Assembly (NCBI GenBank): GCA_963797475.1
Contig: CAWCPR010000001.1
Coordinates: 1,798,001 to 1,862,000, forward strand
Direction: 5' to 3'
DNA: 64,000 nt
DNA from: CAWCPR01 sp963797475
GTDB lineage: Bacteria > Chloroflexota > Anaerolineae > Anaerolineales > UBA4823
Part shown: in pieces, positions 42,820-51,642 of the stretch
Position numbering within the stretch: the stretch's first letter is position 1
How the letters are laid out: every line of letters begins with the position of its first letter
Notes under the pieces: model-generated
What the model saw: only the letters and a program-made list of their open reading frames with translations
The model's database searches: none
What the model was told of the DNA's origin: nothing
Position numbers and translations under genes: made by a program

Positions 42820-43986
42820 ATGATCCAATACTTGATCCGCCGAGTCGTTTCTGGCATGATCGTGCTATTCATCTTTGTGAGCATCCTTTTCTTTGCCGTC
42901 CAGATTATACTGCCGGGCGACTATGTCAGCCATTTCGCCATGGGGCTCACGATTAGTGAATCCGAGGAATTTCGCCACCAGCTCGGGCTGGACAAGCCGA
43001 TATTGGAGCGATACCTGGATTGGCTCAACAAGCTGGCGCACGGCGACCTGGGGGAATCCCATAATTTCGCCAGCTCTGGGACGCCGATCCGTTCCATCTT
43101 AAGCTCAGCGCTCCCCCCCTCGATCCTTGTTTTCGGGATAGGCACCGTCCTGGCCTTCTTATTGGGCCAGTGGTTGGGGAAAGTTACAGCCTGGCGCGGC
43201 CCCGGTTTCCTTTCCAGCTCGACAACCTTTGGCGCCATCAGTCTATATACCTCATTCCCACCCTGGCTCGCCTTTCTGGCCGTTTATTTTTTCGTCACCA
43301 AGCTCAAACTCATAACCAATAGCTTTACAGCACCGCTTTGGAAAGGTGCGCCGTATTCGACCAGCACTGTCATCATAGACATGCTGTTAAGTTTTGTGGC
43401 GATAGCGCTGATCATGTTTATTTTCAACCGGATTTTCCTTTGGCTGACCCGGAAGCCCTTACCTACCCTGATTAACCTCGTTCTTTTGACCGGCGAATGG
43501 GTCTACAGCTTATATGCCACGGGCATAGCAGTTTATGCCCTGGACATACTCAAGGCAGCGGCTTTACCGCTCGGCGTTTACGTGCTGTTATCTTTTGGCG
43601 AGATCATGCTGATCATGCGCACCACGATGGTGGACGCCATGCAAGAAGACTTCGTGAACACTGCCCGGGCAAAAGGCCTGCCGGATTACCAGGTCCGGGA
43701 CCGTCATGCAGCCAGAAACGCCCTGCTTCCCGTGCTGAGCGGGCTGGTCATCCGGCTGCCTTACTTGCTGACGGGCAGCGTGATGATCGAGTACAGTTTA
43801 CATTGGGAAGGCGTCGGCACACGACTTTTCTATGCGGTTGGAAACCAGGACATCTCGTTAATGATGGGGCTGGCCTTGATTTTTGGAATAATCTCCTTAG
43901 CGGCTCGATTGATTTTGGACATCGTACAGGCATCTCTCGACCCACGCGTCCGCTATAGCAATACGTTGACCCGGAGCCTCCTATGA
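42820..43986 (+). CDS. Peptide/nickel-type ABC transporter permease, enlarged DppB subunit (pair 3)
   Basis: A DppB/OppB-type permease, 388 residues against about 305-340 for usual members. The N-terminal MIQYLIRRVVSGMIVLF and the coupling-loop region (DFVNTARAKGLPDYQVRDRHAARNALLP near 282-308) are typical. Extra length lies between about 150 and 250, where an additional hydrophobic segment (LLSFVAIALIMFIFNRIFLWL) precedes the common core. TATAAT at 42783-42788 and AGGGAG before the ATG serve expression. It overlaps the next permease start by four bases (ATGA). No binding protein or ATPase lies on this strand, so it must borrow them, perhaps from the leftward operon facing it. Confidence 0.9.
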   Translation: MIQYLIRRVVSGMIVLFIFVSILFFAVQIILPGDYVSHFAMGLTISESEEFRHQLGLDKPILERYLDWLNKLAHGDLGESHNFASSGTPIRSILSSALPPSILVFGIGTVLAFLLGQWLGKVTAWRGPGFLSSSTTFGAISLYTSFPPWLAFLAVYFFVTKLKLITNSFTAPLWKGAPYSTSTVIIDMLLSFVAIALIMFIFNRIFLWLTRKPLPTLINLVLLTGEWVYSLYATGIAVYALDILKAAALPLGVYVLLSFGEIMLIMRTTMVDAMQEDFVNTARAKGLPDYQVRDRHAARNALLPVLSGLVIRLPYLLTGSVMIEYSLHWEGVGTRLFYAVGNQDISLMMGLALIFGIISLAARLILDIVQASLDPRVRYSNTLTRSLL

Positions 43987-44954
43987 ATCCTATCGCTCAA
44001 CCACAGTCGCAGGCAAATTTCAAAGTCCCAAAGAGGACCTGGAAGCGCTATGAAATCTGGTTCGCATCCAACTGGAAACGGACCGTTGATACCTGGCAGG
44101 TTTTCTCAAACAACAAACTGGCGGTCTTTGGACTGTTCCTGATCTTGATGTATGCCCTGATGGCGGTCGCCCATCCGATCTTGATGGCGACCGTCTGGCC
44201 AAAAGGGATCTACGACCCCCAGGTTGGTTATGATCTAAAAATATTTCCCCATCCCTCGCCGCCCTCAGCAACCCATCTGTTGGGCACGGATACATTAGGC
44301 CGGGACGTTCTCAGTATGCTCCTGGCGGCGACAACACCCACTTTTATCCTGGCGCTCACCGCAGCCATCACAACCGCCGTGGTCAGCACACTGGCGGGCG
44401 CGATCTCCGCCTATTACGGCGGCCTGATCGACCTGGCCCTGTCGCACCTTTCGGATGTGGCTTTGCTGCTGCCGGCCCCGCTGGTCATGGTCGTCATTGG
44501 CGGGACGATCGATATCAGTCCCTTCCAGTTTGGATTGTTATATGGACTGTTGGCAGGCATTGGCGGGGCGGCGATCGTCATGCGCTCTCAAGCCTTGAGC
44601 ATCGCGACGAAACCGTACATCGAGGCGGCGCGCGTCGCCGGAGGCAACGGCCCGCACATTATCTTGAAGCACCTGACGCCCAACATGCTGCCCCTGGCTT
44701 CCGTGCAAATGCTGCTCAGCGTCACCGGTGTAGTTTTTGCTGACGGTTTTGGCTCGTTCCTGGGCTTATCTCGGACTCGCCTGAACTGGGGCAGTATGAT
44801 CTATTCCAGTTTCACCAATCAAAGCATCAACAGCGCGATTACCTGGAACGTTTTGATCCCTGCCGCGCTTACCATTTCGCTATTTGCGGCGTCTTTTTAT
44901 TTCGTTGCCAGGGGTCTGCACGAGGTGGCTGAACCGCGGCTCAGGAGCCGGTAA
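43983..44954 (+). CDS. Peptide/nickel-type ABC transporter permease, DppC subunit (pair 3)
   Basis: The partner of the preceding permease, 323 residues. Landmarks are the N-terminal hydrophobic segment (LAVFGLFLILMYALM), SATHLLGTDTLGRDVLS near 95 and the coupling loop IEAARVAGGNGPHIILKHLTPN near 214. About six membrane segments. It is convergent with the DppC gene of pair 2, only 26 bases away. It resembles the DppC proteins of pairs 1 and 2, including the KGIYDPQVGYD-like loop before the GTD motif. Confidence 0.92.
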   Translation: MNPIAQPQSQANFKVPKRTWKRYEIWFASNWKRTVDTWQVFSNNKLAVFGLFLILMYALMAVAHPILMATVWPKGIYDPQVGYDLKIFPHPSPPSATHLLGTDTLGRDVLSMLLAATTPTFILALTAAITTAVVSTLAGAISAYYGGLIDLALSHLSDVALLLPAPLVMVVIGGTIDISPFQFGLLYGLLAGIGGAAIVMRSQALSIATKPYIEAARVAGGNGPHIILKHLTPNMLPLASVQMLLSVTGVVFADGFGSFLGLSRTRLNWGSMIYSSFTNQSINSAITWNVLIPAALTISLFAASFYFVARGLHEVAEPRLRSR

Positions 44955-44980
44955 AAATTCGCGCAGACCCGGTGGTTCGA

Positions 44981-45940
44981 TCAACGTTTTTTCAGGCGCG
45001 GATTGACCGCTTCATCTACAGAACGCCCCACCAGGTAAAATGCCCCACAAAAGAGCATGATGGCGATTACAGGCGCCAGGAGAGCGTGCCACTGCTCGCC
45101 GTAGGGTGAAAGCCGGAATGTCGATTGGGTTAGCCAGATCATCGTGCCCCAGCTCATCCTGATGTGGGTGCGGCCAAAGAACGACAACAGCGCCTCGACC
45201 AGGACAGATTGGGTAACCGTGAACATCAAATTTGCCAGCATCACCGAGGCCATATTGGGCAAGTAGTGAACGCGCAGGATATGCCAGTTGTTCCCGCCTG
45301 CCACCCGGGCGGCATCGATAAAAGGTTTCACCCGGATCGATTGGGCGTAGGATTTAGCGATCATTGCCATCGCCCCAATCCCGGTAAACAAGCCGAAGAT
45401 CAAACCCAAGGTCAACCAGCCCATATCGACCAACAAGCCGACCACCAGGAGAATGACAGGCGCAGGCATCAACACAAAAGTGTCGCTGACCCCCATGATT
45501 AAGGCGTCCAGCCAGCCCCCAAAATGGGCTGCCAGCACTCCCAGTGTCGTCGACAAGACCGTCGCTACGATCCCGGAGACCAGACCCAATCCAAAAGAAA
45601 CCTGGGCGGCATATAGAAGCTGGCTGAATACGTCGCGCCCCATTGCATCTGTCCCCAGCAGGTGCCTGAACGAAGGCAGGGTTGGGTGGGGCACGATCGT
45701 GCTGTCAAATCCGGTGAGCGGGTTATAGGTAGCCCGATCCCAGATCGTCGCCATAAACAGGGGGTGTAAAAGGGCCATTATAGCGAACAGCCCAATCAGG
45801 GCCAGGCCAAGAAATCCGAGCCGGCTGCGATGCAATTCGCCCCAAAGCCCACGCCATCCCGTCACGCGCTTGAACGGGTCTGGCCCTTTGCTCACTTCAA
45901 CGGTAGAAGCGACCGGACTGAGGACACGCCGGGTTGTCAA
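44981..45940 (-). CDS. Peptide/nickel-type ABC transporter permease, DppC subunit (pair 2)
   Basis: 319 residues from the TTG at 45940, which has GAGGAGAG before it; a longer in-frame start at 46012 would overlap the upstream gene and add a non-family leader. It has FRHLLGTDAMGRDVFSQL and IDAARVAGGNNWHILRVHYLPN motifs and ends in VNPRLKKR. Last gene of the leftward unit that runs from the binding protein at 53829. It pairs with the DppB directly upstream. Confidence 0.91.
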   Translation of the reverse strand: MTTRRVLSPVASTVEVSKGPDPFKRVTGWRGLWGELHRSRLGFLGLALIGLFAIMALLHPLFMATIWDRATYNPLTGFDSTIVPHPTLPSFRHLLGTDAMGRDVFSQLLYAAQVSFGLGLVSGIVATVLSTTLGVLAAHFGGWLDALIMGVSDTFVLMPAPVILLVVGLLVDMGWLTLGLIFGLFTGIGAMAMIAKSYAQSIRVKPFIDAARVAGGNNWHILRVHYLPNMASVMLANLMFTVTQSVLVEALLSFFGRTHIRMSWGTMIWLTQSTFRLSPYGEQWHALLAPVIAIMLFCGAFYLVGRSVDEAVNPRLKKR

Positions 45941-45972
45941 AGGCTCTCCTCTGTGAAAACAAGAAACCGATC

Positions 45973-47118
45973 CTACAAGAGCTCGAAATCTCGCAGACGC
46001 GGATCGAGCCAAACCGTTAAGATATCCAGCAAGACATGCGCCAGCAGCATGATGATCCCAACCAGCGACAGGATACCCATCACGACCGGGATATCAAAAT
46101 GATCGATGGCGTTGAACATCATCTCACCCACGCCTTGCCAAAAAAAGACCCTTTCCAGCACAAAACTCCCGATAATCACCAGGGGCAGTTGTACGATAAA
46201 GCGCGCCAGAACGGGCAACAGGGCCAGCCGGGCAACATGCCGGTCTCGGATTGCGCTTCCGGGCAACCCTATGGCGCGGGCCACCAAAACATGATCCGCA
46301 GTGATCGTATCCAGCATGGTGGCGCGCATGAGCAGCATGGTTTCTCCAAAGGAAAGCAAGACCAGGGTCGCCAGCGGCAGAGCCAGGTGGCGCAGAATGT
46401 CCAGGGCGAACCTGGCTTCTCCGGATGCGTTCCAAACCCCACTGACCACCGTAAGCATAGCCAGAGTCCCCAGTAGGCGATAGCGGCTGCGCGAGCGCGC
46501 TTTTTGGGTTAATCTCCACAGGGAAATCATCCCAATCCCCCAGACGGAAAAGGTGACCAGCATGCGCCAGGTGATATTTTCCGAGACCGCGGCGGTATTT
46601 GCCCAGATGTTGGGGGTAATCAGGTTCTCCGGTGGCAGCCAACCTAATTGAAGGGCAAAGATATTGACCAGGACGAAAGCGAGCCAGGGTGCAAAAGAGG
46701 TATAAAAAGCCACCCCTCCCAACGTGACCCCAGCCTCAAATAATCCGCCGCGCTGCCACGCCACCCTTTTTCCCAGTCCAATCCCGATCAGAAAGCCTAG
46801 AAGCGTGCCTGGAAGAAAAAGAAGAAGCGTGCGTGGAAACCGCTGCAGGAAAAGTTGGCCAACCGGGATGCCAAATTGAAAAGATACCCCCAAATTTCCG
46901 GAAAAGAAGCTTCTCATCCAATGGACGAATTGCCATCCGACTGGCAAGTCGAGCCCGAGTACGTGGCGTACGGCGCGCTGCTGGACGGCGCCCAAACGGA
47001 CCAGATTGGCGTAATCCCATGGGATTGCCTGGATGAGCAAAAAAAGGATGGTCTGAAAAACTACCAGCGTGATCGCGGCCCGAACCAGCCGTCTAGAGAC
47101 ATAACGAAACATGGACAC
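45973..47118 (-). CDS. Peptide/nickel-type ABC transporter permease, enlarged DppB subunit (pair 2)
   Basis: 381 residues, again longer than usual, with the extra membrane segment (MLVTFSVWGIGMISLWRL) and short basic loop before the core beginning near 235. The coupling loop reads DHVLVARAIGLPGSAIRDRHVARLALLP. The start may be the GTG at 47118 or the ATG six bases later (47112). It lies 72 bases after the ATPase gene with no strong ribosome site seen, so its expression level may be lower than that of the ATPases. Confidence 0.91.
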   Translation of the reverse strand: MSMFRYVSRRLVRAAITLVVFQTILFLLIQAIPWDYANLVRLGAVQQRAVRHVLGLDLPVGWQFVHWMRSFFSGNLGVSFQFGIPVGQLFLQRFPRTLLLFLPGTLLGFLIGIGLGKRVAWQRGGLFEAGVTLGGVAFYTSFAPWLAFVLVNIFALQLGWLPPENLITPNIWANTAAVSENITWRMLVTFSVWGIGMISLWRLTQKARSRSRYRLLGTLAMLTVVSGVWNASGEARFALDILRHLALPLATLVLLSFGETMLLMRATMLDTITADHVLVARAIGLPGSAIRDRHVARLALLPVLARFIVQLPLVIIGSFVLERVFFWQGVGEMMFNAIDHFDIPVVMGILSLVGIIMLLAHVLLDILTVWLDPRLRDFELL

Positions 47119-47190
47119 CGCCCGGCAGCTAACTCAGTGCCCGGCAACCCCTGCCCCGGAACCTCCCGATCTGCAATATCCGGACGGGAT

Positions 47191-48207
47191 TTATACCCGG
47201 TAGCAAGCCACCATGTGCCGGCCGCCTTTATCTTCCAGGGGCGGGTGATCATTCTCTTCACACACCTTGGCGGACATGGGGCACCTGTCGTAGAACCGGC
47301 AGCGGGCTATCGGGTCAATCGGTTTGGCGATGCTCCCTTTAATATCCGGCAGGGCGCGCTTGAGCGTTGGATCCGGGACCGGCACTGCCGAAAGCAGCGC
47401 TTTGGTATAGGGATGCAGCGGATGCGCCAGGACTTCCTCCGTATCTCCCATCTCGACGATCTTGCCCAAATACATCACCGCCAGCTTATTGGACATGTAA
47501 CGGGCGACAGCCAGATCGTGGGTGATGTACAGGTAAGTCACACCCAATTGGTCGGCCAACTGCTGCATCAGGTTCATCACACCCGTGCGAATCGATACAT
47601 CCAGCATGGAGGTGGGTTCATCCGCTACAACAAAATCCGGCACTACGACCAATGCCCGGGCAATGGCAACCCTTTGTCGCTGGCCTCCCGAGAGCTCATG
47701 CGGAAAGCGGAACATATAGGTCTCAGGCGGCGAGAGACCCACCAGGCTTAAATAGTGAGCGACGACTTCTTCGCGCTCCACCAGGTTCCCAATGCCCTGG
47801 ACGACAAGCGGCTCTGCAATGGTGTCGAAAATGGTGCGCCGGGGGTTGAGCAATTCGTAGGGGTCCTGAAAGATCATTTGCACGTGGCGGCGAAATGTCT
47901 TGGACTCCCCGCCTCGCAGGTGGACGATATCCATGTCCCAGCCGTTGAGCTCCATATGGATCTGCCCTTCGGTCGGATCCACCAGACGCACCAGCAGCTT
48001 GCCGGTCGTCGTCTTACCGGAACCCGATTCGCCTACCAAACCCAGGCTCTCGCCGCGTGGGATCGTAAAACTGACCCCATCGACGGCATGGATAAAAGAG
48101 CGAGATTCGCGAAACAATCCGGTGGTCAATGGATACAGCTTGCGCAGATCCTTTACAGTGACCAGATCGCTTTCTTGCTGTTCTTTTTCCAAATCAATGG
48201 GGCCCAT
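47191..48207 (-). CDS. Peptide/nickel-type ABC transporter ATPase, DppF/OppF subunit
   Basis: A 338-residue cytoplasmic ATPase. Walker A GESGSGKTTTGKLL near 58, Q-loop MIFQDPYELLNPRRT near 108, signature LSGGQRQRVAIARAL near 165 and Walker B VVADEPTSMLD near 185. The C-terminal oligopeptide/dipeptide domain has CRFYDRCP and ACYRV at the end; three Cys there fit the [4Fe-4S]-type or structural motif known in this family. The start overlaps the previous stop in TAATG, with GGAGGTG upstream. Confidence 0.94.
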   Translation of the reverse strand: MGPIDLEKEQQESDLVTVKDLRKLYPLTTGLFRESRSFIHAVDGVSFTIPRGESLGLVGESGSGKTTTGKLLVRLVDPTEGQIHMELNGWDMDIVHLRGGESKTFRRHVQMIFQDPYELLNPRRTIFDTIAEPLVVQGIGNLVEREEVVAHYLSLVGLSPPETYMFRFPHELSGGQRQRVAIARALVVVPDFVVADEPTSMLDVSIRTGVMNLMQQLADQLGVTYLYITHDLAVARYMSNKLAVMYLGKIVEMGDTEEVLAHPLHPYTKALLSAVPVPDPTLKRALPDIKGSIAKPIDPIARCRFYDRCPMSAKVCEENDHPPLEDKGGRHMVACYRV

Positions 48208-49178
48208 TAACCCACCTCCATTGGGTGCCAGCAGGCAACGAAGTGTTCATCGCCCATATCTTTGTATTCCGGCACCTGCTGGCTGCAGATTTCCGTCGCA
48301 TAGGGACAGCGCGGGTGGAAACGACATCCGGTCGGTGGGTTGACCAGATCTGGGGGCTCTCCCGGCAGGGTTGTCAGCTCGCGCTTCGGGCCGATAATGC
48401 TCGGGAAAGCCGACATCAAACCATATGTATACGGGTGAAGTGGGCGCTTGAAGATCTCGACCGAGGAAGCCAGCTCGACCAGCCGCCCGGCATACATCAC
48501 CCCAATATGATCGCTGACCTCGGCGATGACAGCGATGTCGTGCGAGATATAGATCATGCTCATGTTCAATTGGCGCTGCAATTCCATGATCTCGCGCAGC
48601 AGGCTGTCTTGAACGATCACATCCAGAGCGGTCGTGGGCTCATCAGCAATGATGATATCCGGGCTACACGAAAGCGCCATGGCGATCACAGCCCGCTGGC
48701 GCATACCGCCGCTGTACTCGTGGGGGTATTGATCCATCAACTCGGGATCCAGGCCCACCATCTGGAACAATTTTGAAACGTGCTGGCGGGCCCCCTCGTT
48801 CGTCTCGACCAGCCCGTGGGTTTCCATTGCCTCAATGATCTGGTCGCCAACCTTATAGACCGGATTTAACGCGTTCATTGCAGCCTGAAAGATCATCGAG
48901 ATACTTTTCCAGCGCAGCTTGCGCATCTCATCTTCTTTCAAGCCCAGGATATCCGTGCCGTTCAGGTAGATATGACCACCCTTGACATGCGCGTTATCCG
49001 GCAGCAGCCTGAGCAAGGATGTGGCAATCGAAGTTTTGCCACAGCCAGACTCGCCAACCAGGCCCATCGAGGCCCCTTTTTTAATTTCAAAAGATACATT
49101 GTCGACGGCAGAAACTTCACCAGCCCGGGTGGAGTAATGCATGGTTAAATTGTCAACCTTCAAGACGGTATCGACCAA
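48207..49178 (-). CDS. Peptide/nickel-type ABC transporter ATPase, DppD/OppD subunit
   Basis: The partner ATPase. Walker A GESGCGKTSIATSLL near 36, Q-loop MIFQAAMNALNPV near 93, signature YSGGMRQRAVIAMAL near 150 and Walker B IIADEPTTALDV near 172; C-terminal CRFHPRCPYATEIC. I place the start at the TTG at 49178, which has AGGAG eight bases before it; a TTG at 49196 has none. It follows a palindromic repeat region that separates it from permease pair 1. Confidence 0.92.
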   Translation of the reverse strand: MVDTVLKVDNLTMHYSTRAGEVSAVDNVSFEIKKGASMGLVGESGCGKTSIATSLLRLLPDNAHVKGGHIYLNGTDILGLKEDEMRKLRWKSISMIFQAAMNALNPVYKVGDQIIEAMETHGLVETNEGARQHVSKLFQMVGLDPELMDQYPHEYSGGMRQRAVIAMALSCSPDIIIADEPTTALDVIVQDSLLREIMELQRQLNMSMIYISHDIAVIAEVSDHIGVMYAGRLVELASSVEIFKRPLHPYTYGLMSAFPSIIGPKRELTTLPGEPPDLVNPPTGCRFHPRCPYATEICSQQVPEYKDMGDEHFVACWHPMEVG

Positions 49179-49240
49179 GTCGCCACTCCTGTCCAATGTT
49201 TTGCAATGATTTGACGTTTCCCAAAGGTTTAGAATCAGTG

Positions 49241-49320
49241 GCAGGTATGGAAACCTGCCCTACGTAGGGCGGCTTTCCGCCCAAGCGGTCCCAAGCTCTG
49301 CTTGGGCGCTTGGGACAGCC
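49241..49320. repeat. REP-like palindromic element between permease and ATPase genes
   Basis: Three consecutive inverted repeats fill this gap: GGCAGGT/ACCTGCC, GGGCGG-CTTT-CCGCCC (49267-49282), and a two-part stem CCCAAGCG/CGCTTGGG enclosing CCCAAGC-TCT-GCTTGGG (49280-49314). The GGCAGGT...ACCTGCCCTACGTAGGGC style resembles short dispersed repeats common in Chloroflexota and cyanobacteria. It is non-coding and inside an operon. Confidence 0.7.
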
Positions 49321-49342
49321 GCCAGAATTTTCGGATCGGTTC

Positions 49343-50344
49343 TTAGCGCTTTCGCAGCCTCGGGTTTACGACCTCATCCAGGGCGCGACCCACCAGGTAA
49401 AAAGCCGCGGTGAGCATACTGATCGAAACGCTTGCCGGAAAGATCAGCCACCACTTCTTAATATCCAACAGGTATCCCGAGTAAGAGGTGGTGTAGATCA
49501 TCAGGCCCCAGGACATGCGGATGTTCAACAGCCCGAAGAAAGATAACACGGCCTCGATAGCGATCGCGCTGGATACTGTGAACATCATGTACAGGAAAGA
49601 GAGCGGCAGCAGGTTGGGGATAATGTGGCGTAAGATGATGTGGGCATTGCTCCCGCCGGCCACCCGGGCTGCTTCGATGTAGGTGTGCACTTTCACCGTC
49701 ATAGCTTGCGACTTGATGATAATCGTGGCTGCGCCAAAGCCTCCCAGGACGCCGATAATCACCGCCAGGTGAATCATCCCCAAATTAAGCAGAGACCCCA
49801 GAACGATCAGGATCGTAATCGTCGGAGTCATGATGAACAAGTCTGCCAGCCGCATGAAGAACGTATCGATCGCTCCGCCGTAATAGGCAGAGACAGCGCC
49901 GACTGTCGTAGCGATAAAAACCGTGACCAGGGCAGCGACCAGGCCCAGCAAGAACGCCGCCCGGGTGCCAAACATGAGCTGGCTCAAGATATCTCGGCCC
50001 AGGGGATCCGTGCCCAACAGGTGAGTGGCAGAGGGAGGCGCAGGATTGAACGGGATGGATGTGTCGACGCCGACAACCGGATCGTAGATGCCGCGCGGCC
50101 AGACGTATTTCATTAAGAGCGGATGGGCCAGTGCGATCAGCAGGAAAAATAAAATGATCGCCAGCCCGATCAACCCGATCGGGTTTTCGGCAAACAAGGC
50201 GGTATTGGTCTTCAAGCCGCGCCAGAACAGCCTCAGGCGGGCGCGAGAGACCGATATCTCCGGGAGCGGGGGCGCTCCTTCAACAACCGTCCCAACGCCC
50301 GACGCCCCTGCGGCCAGCGGTCTGCGGTCATCCATTTGAGCCAT
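49343..50344 (-). CDS. Peptide/nickel-type ABC transporter permease, DppC subunit (pair 1)
   Basis: 333 residues; N-terminal hydrophobic segment near 50, SATHLLGTDPLGRDILSQL near 105, coupling loop IEAARVAGGSNAHIILRHIIPN near 228 and VNPRLRKR at the end. GGAGG precedes the ATG. It is 12 bases after its DppB partner gene and lies in the unit that begins with the binding protein at 53829. Confidence 0.93.
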   Translation of the reverse strand: MAQMDDRRPLAAGASGVGTVVEGAPPLPEISVSRARLRLFWRGLKTNTALFAENPIGLIGLAIILFFLLIALAHPLLMKYVWPRGIYDPVVGVDTSIPFNPAPPSATHLLGTDPLGRDILSQLMFGTRAAFLLGLVAALVTVFIATTVGAVSAYYGGAIDTFFMRLADLFIMTPTITILIVLGSLLNLGMIHLAVIIGVLGGFGAATIIIKSQAMTVKVHTYIEAARVAGGSNAHIILRHIIPNLLPLSFLYMMFTVSSAIAIEAVLSFFGLLNIRMSWGLMIYTTSYSGYLLDIKKWWLIFPASVSISMLTAAFYLVGRALDEVVNPRLRKR

Positions 50345-50356
50345 AATAGACCTCCA

Positions 50357-51514
50357 TTAAGAATAGCGGATGCGCGGGTCCAGAAAAGCATAAGCGACAT
50401 CCGCCACCAGGTGGGCAGTCAACGCCAGCGTGCCGGTAAAAACCAGCGCGCCAATCACCATCGGGATATCCTGGGTCTGCGCTGCAGTCAGCAGCGTCAG
50501 CCCCATCCCCGGCCAGGAGAAGATGGTCTCGGTGATCACCCCGCCATCCAGGACAAAGGCCAGGGCCAGGATGAAAGAGGTCGCAACCGGCAGCATGGCA
50601 TTGCGGGCGGCGTGTTTATCCCGGACGACGTTCTCCGGCAGGCCTTTGGCGCGCGCCGAGGTAATGTAATCTTCGCGCAAGGTTTCGAGCATGCTGTTAC
50701 GCGTTAAGAGCATCACGCCGGCGAAATTTACCAGGGTCAAGGTGAGGATCGGCAGGATCAGGTGGCGGAAGATGTCGGCCGCATAAATCCTTACGCTGCT
50801 CCCCAACCAATAGATCAAAATACCTCCCAGGACCGCCGCAACGCCCAACCAGGCAGCCGGCCGGCGTTGGGCAGGGTTAAGCCGCCGGGCTGCCACCAAC
50901 CAAACAAACAATACGATACTGGCGATAATTGCGGTTATCAGCATGCGATGGAAGACAAAATTGGCGGTGACGCCGGCCGGGGTATTGCGCCACAAGTTCG
51001 GATCCAGGAACTTGCCGATCGGGAACAATCCCAATGTATAGGCAAATAACCACACCATCATCAAGGCAAACCACGGCAGGAACACCGTATACAATGCCAC
51101 TCCGGCGACAGTCGAGCCGTATTCTAAAAACCCTCCCCGGCGCCAGGCGAGCAGCTTGCCCATGACGAAGCCCACGTAGTAGGCCAGCACCGTCGCGGTG
51201 ATAAAAAGGATCAGGGTGCGCGGCGCGCGCTCGACAATTACGTCGACCACAGTGCGTGGATAATTCGAGAAGGATAAACCCAGGTCGCCTTTGAAGAAAT
51301 TCCCCAGCCAGATGACATACCTCTCCAACACCGGCTTATCCAGTCCGAGCTGCGATCGCAGAACCGCGCGCGTCTGCGGCGTCAGCCTGGGGTCGTTTAG
51401 ATACAGGTCGCCAAAATCGCCCGGTACGGCGTCCAATAAGAGATAGACCATGGTGAGGAATAAAAAGAAGGTGAAGATATTCTGGACGATACGTCTGACT
51501 AAAAACCGTCTCAT
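50357..51514 (-). CDS. Peptide/nickel-type ABC transporter permease, enlarged DppB subunit (pair 1)
   Basis: 385 residues from the ATG at 51514 (MRRFLVRRIVQNIFTFF), which matches DppB starts and has GGAGG upstream; an in-frame start at 51565 would add 17 non-family residues. It carries the same enlargement as the other two DppB proteins here (MLITAIIASIVLFVWLVAARRL plus a basic loop and another hydrophobic segment) before the core with DYITSARAKGLPENVVRDKHAARNAMLP. Confidence 0.92.
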   Translation of the reverse strand: MRRFLVRRIVQNIFTFFLFLTMVYLLLDAVPGDFGDLYLNDPRLTPQTRAVLRSQLGLDKPVLERYVIWLGNFFKGDLGLSFSNYPRTVVDVIVERAPRTLILFITATVLAYYVGFVMGKLLAWRRGGFLEYGSTVAGVALYTVFLPWFALMMVWLFAYTLGLFPIGKFLDPNLWRNTPAGVTANFVFHRMLITAIIASIVLFVWLVAARRLNPAQRRPAAWLGVAAVLGGILIYWLGSSVRIYAADIFRHLILPILTLTLVNFAGVMLLTRNSMLETLREDYITSARAKGLPENVVRDKHAARNAMLPVATSFILALAFVLDGGVITETIFSWPGMGLTLLTAAQTQDIPMVIGALVFTGTLALTAHLVADVAYAFLDPRIRYS

Positions 51515-51538
51515 CTCCGTAAACCTCCGCTTGGTTTC

Positions 51539-51574
51539 ATTGGGAGGGCAAGGCCGCTGCCTCACCCTCCCAAT
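51539..51574 (-). terminator. Intra-operon stem-loop after binding protein 1 gene
   Basis: ATTGGGAGGG and CCCTCCCAAT are perfect 10-base arms with a 16-base interior that can also pair partly. It lies between the binding protein stop and permease pair 1, as expected for a processing or attenuation site that keeps binding-protein mRNA abundant. There is no T-run. Confidence 0.65.
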
Positions 51575-51642
51575 CGTCCAAATTGACTGCTACAGCCTGC
51601 GCAACCTCCTTGCGATTGTGCAACAGGCAAACCAGTCAGCCA

